This document shows positions 1 to 9,769 of a stretch of 64,000 bases of DNA, piece by piece. The stretch is from WTFY01 sp965205275 (GTDB lineage Bacteria; Pseudomonadota; Gammaproteobacteria; UBA4575). The translations under genes and the position numbers were made by a program. Numbering within the stretch: the stretch's first letter is position 1; every line of letters begins with the position of its first letter. The DNA lies in NCBI GenBank assembly GCA_965205275.1, contig OZ242168.1:496001-560000 (forward strand), given 5' to 3'. The notes beneath the pieces are model-generated. The model searched no databases. It was not told where the DNA came from and saw only the letters and a list, made by a program, of their open reading frames with translations.

Positions 1-213
1 GGTATACAAAACACCCCTTGGGTTTGGTGACCACCACAAAATCGGCTGCCCGCTTTCGTACCATGGGAAAATCCCATTGCGGTAGGCGCTTAGTAGTCGT
101 GTGACACTTAAATTCCCCCCTGCTGCAAGCAGGCCTTTGGGGTCTTGCAGCGCATTTTCTACATCAGGGAAAGGAGCACTGCTGTTGGAGGGGTCTAGCC
201 AGTGAAGGTCCAT
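1..213 (-). CDS. aat: Leucyl/phenylalanyl-tRNA--protein transferase, N-terminal part (runs off the window)
   Basis: Translating the minus strand from the ATG at 211-213 gives 71 residues open to the window edge. They begin MDLHWLDPSNSSAPFPDVE and continue with GLLAAGGNLS, YRNGIFPWYE and LWWSPNPRGVL, which are hallmark N-terminal blocks of Aat. The family moves Leu or Phe from aminoacyl-tRNA to the N-terminus of proteins with basic N-termini, marking them for ClpAP (N-degron pathway). It is last in a minus-strand run trxB - acyltransferase - aat with about 20 bp gaps. The aat/trxB/ftsK neighbourhood matches the order known from E. coli. Only the N-terminal third is visible. Confidence 0.93.
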   Translation of the reverse strand, partial: MDLHWLDPSNSSAPFPDVENALQDPKGLLAAGGNLSVTRLLSAYRNGIFPWYESGQPILWWSPNPRGVLYT

Positions 214-234
214 ATCTTTTTGCAATACTGCTCT

Positions 235-1422
235 TTAATCAAGCCGATAGGGCGATAATGACATGAGTTCTTTACACTCGTGTTGCATAAAACGTTCTTC
301 GCGTTGACAAAAATCTCGAATCGCGAGCCTGAAACGTGAATTCGCAATCCAGTGAGCAGACCAGGTTCTGGTAGGCAAAAAACCACGACTGATTTTATGC
401 TCACCCTGAGCGCCAGGTTCGAAAGTGGTTAACTGATGTTCAATGGCATATTCAATACCCTGGTAATAGCAGGCTTCGAAGTGCAGGCCATTAAATTTGT
501 CCAGACACCCCCAAAATCTTCCATACAGTGTATGGCTGTCACGAAAGTTGATTGCACATGCGATAAGCTGCTTGTCGCTATAGGCAAGTACCAGCAGGAT
601 TTGTGAACCCATTGTAGCCCCCAGTTCTTTAAAAAAATCGAGGCTGAGTGTAGGCAGGCCACTTTTACGGTAAAAAGTATCCGCATAGAACGCATGCACC
701 TGTTGCCATAGTATGCCATCCAGTTCTGATCCGTGCAGACGCTGAATATGTACCTTATGGTCTTTTACAAGGCGGCGCTCGCGCTTTATTTTTTTTCTTT
801 TTCGTGAAATCAAACTTTCCAAAAAATGATCAAAACATTCATAATTCCGGTTACTCCAATGGTATTGGCAACCAAGACGTAGCATCAGGTTGCTTTGTTT
901 ATAGAATCTACATTCGTCTTTGTGGCTGAACAACCAATGCATGCTGGACATGTTGAGTCTTTTTGCCTCTTCTACAGTGGCATGGATCATCGCGGCTGCA
1001 ATTCTGTTTTTGCATTGTACGGGCAACCCTGGTGCAATGAGCAGGCGGGCCCCTGTTACAGGGGTGTATGGTACCGATGCGACGAGTTTGGGGTAATAAC
1101 CAAGCCCTGATTGTTCATAGGCAGATGCCCATGACCAGTCAAATACAAACTCCCCATAAGAGTTGGTTTTGATGTACAGCGGGCTTGCAGCAGTAACCTG
1201 TTTGTTTTCATCATGCACAATCAGATGATGCGGGTACCAGCCGTATTCTTTGCCCAGGCAATTGTTGCGTTCCAGTGCTCCCAGAAACTCATGCCGTAAA
1301 AAGGGATTATCATCCGCAAGCAGGCTATTCCAGTCTGCGCACTTGATGGCCCCAAGAGAACTGATAAAACTAAAGGTATATCCAGACGGGGTTTTGCCTG
1401 ATGGTGAATTCCGGGTAGTCAA
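235..1422 (-). CDS. FemAB/GNAT-like acyltransferase of the DUF482 (peptidogalycan) family
   Basis: 395 residues, with the family landmarks NPFLRHEFLGALE (about residues 39-51), GEFVFDWSWA and YYPKLVASVPYTPVTGARLL, and a C-terminal FEPGAQGEHKISRGFLP block. These match the COG3146/DUF482 family, annotated as GNAT- or FemAB-like acyltransferases. The substrate is not established, although a cell-envelope role is often suggested. A Lys/Arg-rich stretch (about 206-220) precedes the second acyltransferase half. It lies 20 bp downstream of trxB and 21 bp upstream of aat, so it is probably co-transcribed with both. The family call is firm; the function is unknown. Confidence 0.85.
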   Translation of the reverse strand: MTTRNSPSGKTPSGYTFSFISSLGAIKCADWNSLLADDNPFLRHEFLGALERNNCLGKEYGWYPHHLIVHDENKQVTAASPLYIKTNSYGEFVFDWSWASAYEQSGLGYYPKLVASVPYTPVTGARLLIAPGLPVQCKNRIAAAMIHATVEEAKRLNMSSMHWLFSHKDECRFYKQSNLMLRLGCQYHWSNRNYECFDHFLESLISRKRKKIKRERRLVKDHKVHIQRLHGSELDGILWQQVHAFYADTFYRKSGLPTLSLDFFKELGATMGSQILLVLAYSDKQLIACAINFRDSHTLYGRFWGCLDKFNGLHFEACYYQGIEYAIEHQLTTFEPGAQGEHKISRGFLPTRTWSAHWIANSRFRLAIRDFCQREERFMQHECKELMSLSPYRLD

Positions 1423-1442
1423 GGTGGCAGCAGGCAGTGATG

Positions 1443-2402
1443 TCAGTTGCTGGCAAGACTATCCAGATATTTTTCAGCGTCCAGTGCGGCCATGCACCCC
1501 GAACCTGCTGAAGTCACTGCTTGGCGGTATACGTGATCGATTACATCGCCTGCTGCAAATATTCCCGGAACATTCGTTGCCGTAGCATTGCCATGGATAC
1601 CACTTTTAACCTTGATGTATCTGCCGTTCATGCTGAGCTGGTTTTCAAAGATTTTGGTATTTGGGGTATGCCCGACAGCGATGAACACACCACTAAGATC
1701 AATGTCCTGTATGGATGCGTCCAGAGTACTTTTGATGCGCATTCCCGTAACCCCCACGTCATCCCCCAGAACCTCATCAAGTGTATGGTTCCATTTCAGG
1801 GCAACATTGCCGTTTTTTTCTTTTTCAAACAGTTGCTGCTGCAGAATTTTCTCACTGCGCAAGGCGTCACGCCGATGAACCAGAGTCACCTCACTTGCAA
1901 TGTTGGATAGATAGAGGGCTTCTTCGACGGCAGTATTGCCACCACCAATCACTGCGACTTTTTTCTCTTTGTAAAAAAAACCGTCACATGTTGCACATGC
2001 AGATACCCCCTTGCCCTTATAGGTCTCTTCTGAAGGCAGCCCCAGGTATCTGGCCGATGCGCCAGTCGCAATAATTAGAGCATCACAGGTGTAGGTTCCG
2101 GCATCTCCAGTCAGTGCAAACGGGTGTTCGGACAGGTGTGCGTCACGGATATGGTCGAAGATCACTTCAGTTTTGTAGCGTTCGACGTGCTTCAGCATAC
2201 GGTCCATCAGTTCAGGGCCCTGCAAACCTTCGACATCACCGGGCCAGTTATCGACATCGGTAGTTGTGGTCAGCTGACCGCCTTGTTCCAGGCCTGTGAT
2301 AATTGCAGGGCTCAGATTTGCGCGCGCGGCATAGACCCCTGCTGTATATCCGGCGGGGCCTGATCCCAGTATCAGAAGTCGGAAATGTCGAGATTCAGCC
2401 AT
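1443..2402 (-). CDS. trxB: Thioredoxin reductase
   Basis: 319 residues, the normal length. The FAD site GSGPAGYTAG lies at 13-22, the redox-active dithiol CATC at 136-139 and the NADPH motif GGGNTAVEEA at about 153-162. A C-terminal GIFAAGDV FAD-binding block is present. The enzyme transfers electrons from NADPH through FAD and the Cys136/Cys139 pair to thioredoxin in the cytoplasm. It is divergent from ftsK, with about 260 bp between them, as in many gammaproteobacteria. It leads the short minus-strand operon trxB - DUF482 - aat. Confidence 0.97.
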   Translation of the reverse strand: MAESRHFRLLILGSGPAGYTAGVYAARANLSPAIITGLEQGGQLTTTTDVDNWPGDVEGLQGPELMDRMLKHVERYKTEVIFDHIRDAHLSEHPFALTGDAGTYTCDALIIATGASARYLGLPSEETYKGKGVSACATCDGFFYKEKKVAVIGGGNTAVEEALYLSNIASEVTLVHRRDALRSEKILQQQLFEKEKNGNVALKWNHTLDEVLGDDVGVTGMRIKSTLDASIQDIDLSGVFIAVGHTPNTKIFENQLSMNGRYIKVKSGIHGNATATNVPGIFAAGDVIDHVYRQAVTSAGSGCMAALDAEKYLDSLASN

Positions 2403-2663
2403 TTGGTTTTCCTTTATAGGGTTCGTTGACTGGATGAATTACAAAGAAATCGTCCGGTTATTTTACTATACTGCCCAAGCTGAACAGGTAATACTGTCCC
2501 GGACCATCCATGAAGGCAGATTTTACATGAGCAAAGCAGATATTGCTGTACTATTAAGGGTGCAACCCGGAAATTCAGGCGAACTTAACATGTACAAATC
2601 TGCAACATTACTTTCATTATACTCAATAAGTTAAATGACTAATCTAAGGATAGATAACAGAGA

Positions 2664-4961
2664 TTGGGGCAAGCTGTTTTGAGAAAGCCGGCAAGATCCG
2701 GTCACCCGCTTTCATTGCCTAGAGGCCTGCGTGAAAGCGTATTGCTGGTACTGATTGCATTAGGTGCCTACTTCATGTTGGCACTGCTCACTTATGATCA
2801 GACCGACCCCGGCTGGATACAGACTGGTGGCAGTCAGGTCGTGAGCAATCTCGGTGGCAAGGTAGGGGCTTGGTTTGCTGGCCTGTTTTTTTCTCTGTTT
2901 GGCTATCTTGCCTATCTGGCCCCCCTTATGGTCGCTTACAGTGGCTGGCTGCTATACCGGGGCGGTCCGGACCCAGACACCATGGATTATCGTACATTGG
3001 GTCTGCGATGGGCCGGCTTCCTGCTTACTCTGGCCGCAGGGTGTGGGCTCGCGACCCTGCATTTTCATTCGAGTTTTCTGCCGGATACTGCTGGCGGCAT
3101 TCTGGGTAATCTGGTCGGCAACAGCTTTTTCTCTGTCTTCAATTCTGCGGGGTCAACGCTATTGCTGCTGGCACTGTTTTTTGCCGGCATTACGATTTTT
3201 TCCCACTTTTCCTGGTTATGGCTTGTGGATATGACAGGCAGATATGTCCTGAAGCTCAGTTCCTGGGTATGGAGGCTGATCAGTTTGCTAAAGGAGAAGC
3301 ATCTGGGCAAGCAGGCTAAATCGGCACGCAGGAAGGTGGTCAAGGAAAAAAAAGTAAAAATCCAGAAATCCCCACCCCGGATCGAGCCGACCATTGAGAC
3401 AATTACACCCAGTAAGCGTGCCGAGCGTGAACGCCAGACTCTACTGTTCAATTCAGCCGAGACCGACCTGCCTCCGACATCCATGCTGGACAAGGTGATA
3501 GATGGTTCAAGAGGGTATTCGGACGGTGCATTGGAAGCGATGTCACGTCAGGTTGAGGTGAAGCTGCTCGATTTCGGGATAGACGCGGAAGTGGTTGAAG
3601 TCCATCCGGGACCGGTGATTACCCGCTTCGAGTTGCAGCTTGCCGCGGGGATCAAGGTAAGCAGGATTTCAAATCTGGCCAAAGATCTGGCACGTGCACT
3701 TTTAGTGGTCAGCGTGCGCATTGTTGAGGTGATTCCCGGAAAATCCCATGTCGGGCTGGAAATTCCCAATGAGCACCGGGAACTGGTCGTGCTGGGCGAT
3801 ATCTTGAAGTCTGAGGTCTATGATGACTCTTTATCATCCCTGACCCTAGCGCTGGGCAAGGACATCAGCGGTCGCCCTGTAGTGACGGATTTAGCAAAAA
3901 TGCCCCATCTGCTGGTTGCTGGCACCACCGGATCTGGTAAATCTGTAGCATTGAACGCGATGTTGCTGAGTATTTTATACAAGGCGACACCACAACAGGT
4001 GCGCATCATCCTGATTGATCCCAAGATCCTGGAATTTGCCGTGTATGAGGGTATCCCGCATCTGCTTTCGCCTGTGGTTACCGATTTGAGAGAAGCCGCG
4101 AATGCGTTGCGCTGGTGTGTAGCGGAAATGGAACGGCGCTACCATTTAATGTCTGTACTGGGTGTGCGTAGTATTCATAGCTATAACGCGAAAATGAAGC
4201 AGGCTATCGACAAGGGTGACCCCATACTGGATCCCTTTGCAGGTCCGCAGTCAGGTGATGAGCCGGATGCTGGTACGGCAGAGGAACTGAGTCCGTTACC
4301 GAATATCGTGATCATCGTGGATGAACTGGCCGATATGATGATGGTGGTGGGCAAGAAAGTCGAAGAGCTCATTGCAAGGATTGCGCAAAAGGCCAGGGCT
4401 GCCGGTATCCATCTGATTCTGGCGACACAACGGCCTTCGGTTGATGTGATTACCGGCCTTATCAAGGCAAATATCCCTTCAAGGGTTGCCTTTCAGGTGT
4501 CCTCGAGAGTGGATTCACGAACCATTCTGGATCAAATGGGTGCCGAACAGTTACTGGGCCATGGTGATATGCTTTATTTGCCTCCCGGCACATCATTGCC
4601 GGAGCGTATTCATGGCGCATTTGTTTCAGACGAAGAAGTCCACAAGGTAGTGGCCTTTCTGAAACAAAAGGGTACCGCAGCTTATCTGGATGAAGTCACG
4701 CAGGACTCTGGTGATGGCAAGAACGGGATACCTGGCTTGGAGCCGCTAGGCAATTACGATGGTGAGCTTGACCCGCTTTATGATGAAGCCATCGCTATCG
4801 TCACAGAGACGCGCAAGGCTTCGATCTCCTATTTGCAGCGTCGGTTAAAGATAGGATACAACCGTGCTGCGCGTATCATCGAGGAGATGGAAAACAGCGG
4901 TGTAGTCAGTGCAGTGTTGTCCAATGGCAGTCGCGAAGTGATTGCGCCGCCACCGGTATAA
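2664..4961 (+). CDS. ftsK: DNA translocase FtsK
   Basis: 765 residues. An N-terminal region with about four membrane segments (roughly 25-190) anchors the protein at the septum. A short basic linker follows (about 205-250). The motor domain carries Walker A GTTGSGKS near residue 420 and Walker B IVIIVDELAD near 548. The C-terminal winged-helix gamma domain (about 705-765, RRLKIGYNRAARIIEEME) recognises KOPS and activates XerCD. The linker is much shorter than in E. coli FtsK (1329 aa) and resembles compact FtsK/SpoIIIE forms. The start chosen is a TTG at 2664 with AAGGA upstream. lolA follows within 10 bp. Confidence 0.96.
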   Translation: MGQAVLRKPARSGHPLSLPRGLRESVLLVLIALGAYFMLALLTYDQTDPGWIQTGGSQVVSNLGGKVGAWFAGLFFSLFGYLAYLAPLMVAYSGWLLYRGGPDPDTMDYRTLGLRWAGFLLTLAAGCGLATLHFHSSFLPDTAGGILGNLVGNSFFSVFNSAGSTLLLLALFFAGITIFSHFSWLWLVDMTGRYVLKLSSWVWRLISLLKEKHLGKQAKSARRKVVKEKKVKIQKSPPRIEPTIETITPSKRAERERQTLLFNSAETDLPPTSMLDKVIDGSRGYSDGALEAMSRQVEVKLLDFGIDAEVVEVHPGPVITRFELQLAAGIKVSRISNLAKDLARALLVVSVRIVEVIPGKSHVGLEIPNEHRELVVLGDILKSEVYDDSLSSLTLALGKDISGRPVVTDLAKMPHLLVAGTTGSGKSVALNAMLLSILYKATPQQVRIILIDPKILEFAVYEGIPHLLSPVVTDLREAANALRWCVAEMERRYHLMSVLGVRSIHSYNAKMKQAIDKGDPILDPFAGPQSGDEPDAGTAEELSPLPNIVIIVDELADMMMVVGKKVEELIARIAQKARAAGIHLILATQRPSVDVITGLIKANIPSRVAFQVSSRVDSRTILDQMGAEQLLGHGDMLYLPPGTSLPERIHGAFVSDEEVHKVVAFLKQKGTAAYLDEVTQDSGDGKNGIPGLEPLGNYDGELDPLYDEAIAIVTETRKASISYLQRRLKIGYNRAARIIEEMENSGVVSAVLSNGSREVIAPPPV

Positions 4962-4969
4962 TCATTTTG

Positions 4970-5605
4970 ATGTTATTGCGGGTTTGGAGATTATTTCTGG
5001 GAGGCGGGCTGCTGCTGTTTTCGCTGTCCTGCATCGGCAGCGGTGTGGTTGGACAACTTAATGCATTTTTTACAGAAGTAGACTCTTTTCAGGGTAGTTT
5101 CTCGCAGACTGTGTGGGATGAAAACAATGAGCTTGTCCAGGCATCAAGAGGCGACATGGCCCTGAGCAGACCTGGGCAGTTTCGCTGGCAGTATGTGCAT
5201 CCTCATCGGCAACTTATTCTTGCGGACGGGGAATATCTATGGGTGTATGACGAAGAGTTACAGCAGGCAGTTGCCAGGCCGATTACTGAGGTGTTGGGTA
5301 ATGCACCGATCATGTTGCTGACGAATGCCCGTTTTTTGCAGGAAGACTTTAAAATTCTGGCAGCAACGAGCAGGGAAGGACTTAACTGGGTTGAATTAAT
5401 TCCGCTCACTCAGGATACTGAGTTTCGCCGTGTGCAGATAGGCCTGAATGAGAAAGGCATCCAGAAAATGGAGTTATATGACCAGTTTTCACAAAAAACT
5501 GCCATTGAATTTACGCACCTTGAGCTGAATGTGAGCTTCCCTGCCGGATATTTTGTATTCAAGGCCCCTCGGGGTGTTGATGTTGTGGGTTACCCTGTAG
5601 ACTGA
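4970..5605 (+). CDS. lolA: Outer-membrane lipoprotein carrier protein LolA
   Basis: About 211 residues from the ATG at 4970; a TTG one codon upstream is also possible. An N-terminal hydrophobic signal sequence (about 3-28) indicates export to the periplasm. The mature part has LolA features: SFQGSFSQTVWDEN, SRPGQFRWQY and an IMLLTNARFL region. It receives lipoproteins from LolCDE and delivers them to LolB at the outer membrane. It lies directly after ftsK and before rarA, the classic ftsK-lolA-rarA order. Confidence 0.93.
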   Translation: MLLRVWRLFLGGGLLLFSLSCIGSGVVGQLNAFFTEVDSFQGSFSQTVWDENNELVQASRGDMALSRPGQFRWQYVHPHRQLILADGEYLWVYDEELQQAVARPITEVLGNAPIMLLTNARFLQEDFKILAATSREGLNWVELIPLTQDTEFRRVQIGLNEKGIQKMELYDQFSQKTAIEFTHLELNVSFPAGYFVFKAPRGVDVVGYPVD

Positions 5606-5687
5606 ATCGGATTGCCATGCAGGCACATATTTCAGACAACCTGGTCACACATGGGCGATAATACCTGGAAAAATAAGGTATGCCATT

Positions 5688-7034
5688 ATGCCTAGCTTCC
5701 CTGTCAATCCATCTGTCGACCTGTTTGAGCGGAAGGATGGCTATCGCCCGCTTGCAGACCGCATGCGTCCTGCTACCCTGGCAGAATTTATTGGTCAGAC
5801 GCATTTGCTGGCCGATGACAAACCGCTACGTCTGGCCATTGAGCAGGGCAGGCTGCATTCCATGGTTTTCTGGGGACCTCCGGGTACCGGCAAAACGACG
5901 CTGGCACGTATTATTTCCAATACCTCGCAAGCACAGTTTCTATCCATATCAGCCGTGCTAGCTGGAGTAAAAGAGATTCGCCAGGCCATTGGGCAAGCCA
6001 GGTTGCACAGTCAGGAAAAAGCCACATCAACGGTGTTATTCATCGATGAAGTGCATCGGTTCAACAAAGCCCAGCAGGATGCGTTTCTGCCTCATATTGA
6101 AGACGGTACGATCTATTTTATTGGTGCTACCACGGAAAACCCTTCTTTTGAACTGAATAATGCATTGCTCTCCAGGGCACGTATCTATGTGCTGAAAAAA
6201 TTGACTGAAAAAGATGTGAGCCTGTGTATTGATCAAGCTTTGCAGGATGACAGCCTTGGTCTGGGTCAAAGACGCATCAGTATTGATGATGAAGCCAGGA
6301 ACATGCTTGCAGTGGCAGCTGACGGGGATGCGCGTCGTGCATTGAATTTTCTGGAAATTGCAGCGGACTGGCTCGATGAGAGCACGGCAGAAAAAACGAT
6401 TACCCGCGAAATTGCCCGGGAAGTTACCACACAGGGTACCCGCCGTTTTGATAAGCAGGGCGAATACTTTTATGATCAGATTTCTGCCCTGCATAAATCG
6501 GTACGTGGATCTGATCCCGATGCAGCTCTGTACTGGTTTTGCCGGATGATTGATGGGGGCTGTGACCCCTGTTACATCGCGCGCCGTGTACTGCGCATTG
6601 CGGCTGAAGATATTGGTAATGCGGATCCACGCGGTTTGCAGATTGCAGTGTATGCTTGGGATACCTATGAACGCCTGGGCTCGCCTGAAGGTGAACTGGC
6701 CATTGCACAGGCGATTGTATATCTGGCCTGTGTGCCGAAAAGCAATGCTGTGTACCGTGCATACAGTCTGGCAATGAAGGATGTAAAAACCCATGGAAGC
6801 CTGGAAGTGCCGATGCATTTGCGAAACGCACCGACAGGACTGATGAAAGACCTTGGCTATGGGCAGGGTTATCGCTACGCGCATGACGAGCCGAATGCCT
6901 ATGCGCAGGGTGAATGCTATTTTCCTGAAGCGTTGCAGGGTACGCGTTATTATGATCCGGTTTCCCGAGGGCTGGAGATTAAAATCAGGGAGCGCCTGAA
7001 TGCGCTTCGCAACAAAACCGGAAGCCAAGATTGA
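5688..7034 (+). CDS. rarA: Replication-associated recombination ATPase RarA (MgsA)
   Basis: 448 residues of an AAA+ clamp-loader-like ATPase. Walker A GPPGTGKTT lies at about 63-71, Walker B LFIDEVHRF near 117-125, sensor 1 GATTENPSFE follows, and SRARIY carries the arginine finger. The C-terminal half has the MgsA tetramerisation blocks (YWFCRMIDGGCDP, RRVLRIAAEDIG, YLACVPKSNAVY). RarA acts at stalled replication forks and on ssDNA gaps. It follows lolA after an 82 bp gap. Its length and motifs are normal. Confidence 0.96.
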   Translation: MPSFPVNPSVDLFERKDGYRPLADRMRPATLAEFIGQTHLLADDKPLRLAIEQGRLHSMVFWGPPGTGKTTLARIISNTSQAQFLSISAVLAGVKEIRQAIGQARLHSQEKATSTVLFIDEVHRFNKAQQDAFLPHIEDGTIYFIGATTENPSFELNNALLSRARIYVLKKLTEKDVSLCIDQALQDDSLGLGQRRISIDDEARNMLAVAADGDARRALNFLEIAADWLDESTAEKTITREIAREVTTQGTRRFDKQGEYFYDQISALHKSVRGSDPDAALYWFCRMIDGGCDPCYIARRVLRIAAEDIGNADPRGLQIAVYAWDTYERLGSPEGELAIAQAIVYLACVPKSNAVYRAYSLAMKDVKTHGSLEVPMHLRNAPTGLMKDLGYGQGYRYAHDEPNAYAQGECYFPEALQGTRYYDPVSRGLEIKIRERLNALRNKTGSQD

Positions 7035-7056
7035 ACATGAACGAGGTATACCCAGA

Positions 7057-7341
7057 ATGGATCAGCTGAAACTGTCAAGGGAACTTATAGAAAAAGTCCA
7101 GAAAATACTGGTTGATGCGGATGAGCGGGCAGAAAATCCACTGTTGGCAGGTCAGTATCTGGCTGCCATAGCAGGGTTCATGGTAGGCAATCATGATCTG
7201 CCTACTGGCGAAAAGAACGAAATCATGAATGAGCTTGTCGCTTTCGCAAAACATGTCTATGAAGATGTTACCCGGCAAAGGCAGGCCGCCATACGTCCTC
7301 AGGGTGAGGCATTTGGAATCTGGAGGCCGGGAGATTCCTGA
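7057..7341 (+). CDS. Hypothetical protein, about 95 residues
   Basis: The reading frame is open from 7000 and overlaps rarA. The ATG at 7057, preceded by GAGG, is the better start and gives MDQLKLSRELIEKV. The product is a mostly helical, charged, cytoplasmic protein without signal sequence or membrane segment, ending in a short Gly/Trp-containing tail (FGIWRPGDS). I do not recognise a family. Its position 22 bp after rarA on the same strand suggests co-transcription. The next gene converges on it after 7 bp. Confidence 0.65.
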   Translation: MDQLKLSRELIEKVQKILVDADERAENPLLAGQYLAAIAGFMVGNHDLPTGEKNEIMNELVAFAKHVYEDVTRQRQAAIRPQGEAFGIWRPGDS

Positions 7342-7348
7342 TCGAGGT

Positions 7349-8533
7349 TTAGTCTCGCCTTAACTTGTCTGTAATTGCTAGGGGAGTAGGGTAACGAAGC
7401 GTAATCAGATAAGTTGAAAGAATGAAGCTTACCAGAGTGCAGACCTGAATAAAGTTAGAAGCTCTGAGCGAAATCAGGCCGACACTCGTTGCCAGAAAGC
7501 CAAGTAAAAGGGAAAATTCACTGAACTGGCCCAAGCGCACGCCTATCTCCATTGAATCCTGTCTGGATTCACCGCTTTTGTACAGCAGCCATTTGAATAC
7601 CAGAGGTTTGATCAGCAGTAAAACGACACTGGTGATGATAGCCGGAACAAGCAGTTCCCATGTCGTGCCTATATCCAGGCTTGCACCGAGTGAGAAGAAA
7701 AAAATGACCAGGAAGAAATCACGAACAGGCTTCAGGCTTTCCGCGATATGAAATGAAATTGGACCTGTGGCTATGGATACACCTGCAATAAACGCCCCTG
7801 CCTCATAAGACAGGCCTGCAAAATGTGCTAGTTGTGCAATCCCCAGACACCAGCCTGTAGCTAGCAGGAATATGTATTCCCGGGTGGTGTCAAATTTCTC
7901 CATAAGTTTGATCAGGACAAAGCGCTCAACGACAAATGTAAATATGACCAGTCCAGGCAGTGCTAAAGCGAGCCTGACCAGCCCGTTGACCTGGTTAAGG
8001 CTCGTCCCCTGTGCCTCGATAAACAGCAAAAGAATGATTGCCAGAATATCCTGCAGCAATAAAACACTGATAATGACTTCTCCCGTGTGTTGATGATGCA
8101 AGACGGTAGTCGGTAATAATTTAAGGCCAATAATGGTGCTGGAAAACATGAATGTCCCGGCAATGACGAGTTGGTCCATTTGGGAGAACTGCAGTATCCA
8201 CGCTACAGCGAAACCAATGCATGCAAAAACCAGCGAGCTGCCAAAAGTGATCAGGGTAGACTGCCTGAGGGAAGCAGCAAGTTTTTGCGGGTGCATGTTG
8301 AGTCCCAGCAAAAACAATAGAAACATAATACCAACCTCAGCCAGTTGGCGTGGGAATTCTGTATTCTGAACAACACCAAAAACCGAAGGCCCCAGGAGAA
8401 CTCCGGCTGCGATATATGCTACCAGCAGGGCCTGGCGGGCTAGCAGGGCTACGCTTGCAAGTAAAGCGGCACTTGTGAAGATAATAAATATCGAGAAAAT
8501 TATGGATTCTGAGTAGGAAATTCCTGATTCCAT
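7349..8533 (-). CDS. CPA2-family cation:proton antiporter (Kef/NapA-like membrane domain)
   Basis: 394 residues, almost entirely hydrophobic, with about 11-12 predicted membrane helices. It shows the Na+/H+ exchanger (PF00999) pattern: ALLVAYIAAGVLLGPSVFG, GIMFLLFLLGLNMHPQKL and SYEAGAFIAGVSIA. The C-terminus stops after the membrane domain, so there is no cytoplasmic TrkA-N domain as found in KefB/KefC. It probably exchanges K+ or Na+ for H+ across the inner membrane; the ion cannot be read from the sequence. It lies between the glc operon and the rarA block and converges on the small gene at 7057. Confidence 0.85.
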   Translation of the reverse strand: MESGISYSESIIFSIFIIFTSAALLASVALLARQALLVAYIAAGVLLGPSVFGVVQNTEFPRQLAEVGIMFLLFLLGLNMHPQKLAASLRQSTLITFGSSLVFACIGFAVAWILQFSQMDQLVIAGTFMFSSTIIGLKLLPTTVLHHQHTGEVIISVLLLQDILAIILLLFIEAQGTSLNQVNGLVRLALALPGLVIFTFVVERFVLIKLMEKFDTTREYIFLLATGWCLGIAQLAHFAGLSYEAGAFIAGVSIATGPISFHIAESLKPVRDFFLVIFFFSLGASLDIGTTWELLVPAIITSVVLLLIKPLVFKWLLYKSGESRQDSMEIGVRLGQFSEFSLLLGFLATSVGLISLRASNFIQVCTLVSFILSTYLITLRYPTPLAITDKLRRD

Positions 8534-8560
8534 TGGCGGGGTATCCTGTCTTAAGCTTTA

Positions 8561-9763
8561 CTATACAAGTAATTCAATCCAGTGTTTGACAGGTCTGTCG
8601 GTTCCGGACTGCAGATGCATTAGGCAGCCAATATTGGCCGTAGCGATTATATCAGGTCGGGCCTGCTCCAGGCAGGCTACCTTGTTCTGCAACAGCTGGG
8701 CTGAAAGTCCAGTTTCAAGCAGGGAGTAGCTGCCTGCAGAACCGCAGCACAGGTGCTGGTCTTTTGTTGTAACCAGTGTATACCCTGCCTCCTTGAGTCG
8801 GGTTTCGATCATGTCGAAAACTTTTTGACCGTGCTGTAATGTGCAGGGATTGTGGAAGGCTACGGCGTGACCCCGGTCAGCCGGTCGTATGCGCAACTCC
8901 GTGCCCAGCTCGGAAAGATCCCTGCAGCGTCGGGCAACGAATGCTGCACGTTGTGCATAGTCCTGGTCTGCCTGCATGATGCTTCCATATTGCTTTATAA
9001 AATTGCTGCAGCCACTTGATGTAATTACTAAATACTGGTATTCACCTTTCAGTTTTTGATACCAGGTATCAATATTTTGGCGGATAGTTCTTTCAGCTTT
9101 TTCAATATCTGTCAAATGAAATGCCAAGGCACCGCAACAGTCGCTATCCACCTCATCAAGCCGGATTCCGGAGCGCCCAAGTACCGTGGTGGTGGCAGCA
9201 TTGATTTGCGGGGCGGCTACAGATTGTACACAGCCTTGAATAGTCAGCATTTTGCGCTGATTCGCCACCTCCGTTATCCTGGCTTTTGCAGCGCCAGCAG
9301 GGTGGGAGGGTATTTTTCTTGCCAGTTTCGCGGGCAATAATGGCTTCAAAAATCGGGCCAGGGCAAAAATCAATGCGACCCGGGCAGGTTTTGAGAACAT
9401 GGAGATAATCAGATGGCGCTTAAGCCTGCTGAGGACAGGCCGCCCAATGGCTTTGTCAATATGCTTTCGGCCGATATCGAGCAGGGCGCCATACTGGACG
9501 CCGGAAGGGCAGGTTGTCTCACAGGCCAGACAGGTCAAACACCGGTCCAGGTGCTTCAGGCCTGTATTGCTGTGACTCTTTTCTTCAAAATGGTTCTTGA
9601 TCAGATAAATCCGGCCCCGGGGGCCATCCAGTTCATTCCCGGTTAACTGATAGGTAGGGCAGGTTGCATTGCATAATCCGCAATGCACGCAACTGCGCAA
9701 TATTTCATTCGCACGCTGGCCCTCTGTTGTCTGCAGGAATTCAGTTATCAACGAAGTCTGCAT
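8561..9763 (-). CDS. glcF: Glycolate oxidase iron-sulfur subunit
   Basis: 400 residues. Two 4Fe-4S ferredoxin clusters are visible: CVHCGLCNATCP (Cys 25, 28, 31, 35) and CLTCLACETTCP (Cys 75, 78, 81, 85). Two CCG domains follow, seen as DSDCCGALAFH and HLCCGSAGSYSLL. This is the GlcF layout. It passes electrons from GlcDE to the respiratory chain during oxidation of glycolate to glyoxylate at the inner membrane. It is the third gene of glcDEF, 6 bp after glcE. Confidence 0.95.
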   Translation of the reverse strand: MQTSLITEFLQTTEGQRANEILRSCVHCGLCNATCPTYQLTGNELDGPRGRIYLIKNHFEEKSHSNTGLKHLDRCLTCLACETTCPSGVQYGALLDIGRKHIDKAIGRPVLSRLKRHLIISMFSKPARVALIFALARFLKPLLPAKLARKIPSHPAGAAKARITEVANQRKMLTIQGCVQSVAAPQINAATTTVLGRSGIRLDEVDSDCCGALAFHLTDIEKAERTIRQNIDTWYQKLKGEYQYLVITSSGCSNFIKQYGSIMQADQDYAQRAAFVARRCRDLSELGTELRIRPADRGHAVAFHNPCTLQHGQKVFDMIETRLKEAGYTLVTTKDQHLCCGSAGSYSLLETGLSAQLLQNKVACLEQARPDIIATANIGCLMHLQSGTDRPVKHWIELLV

Positions 9764-9769
9764 GGCCTT

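Noticed and set aside
2434..2634. 66-codon ORF between trxB and ftsK
   Set aside because: No family features; it lies in the divergent promoter region and overlaps likely control sequences.
6036..7028. 330-codon minus-strand ORF inside rarA
   Set aside because: It lies wholly antisense to a full-length rarA, shows no known motif and has the composition of a shadow frame.
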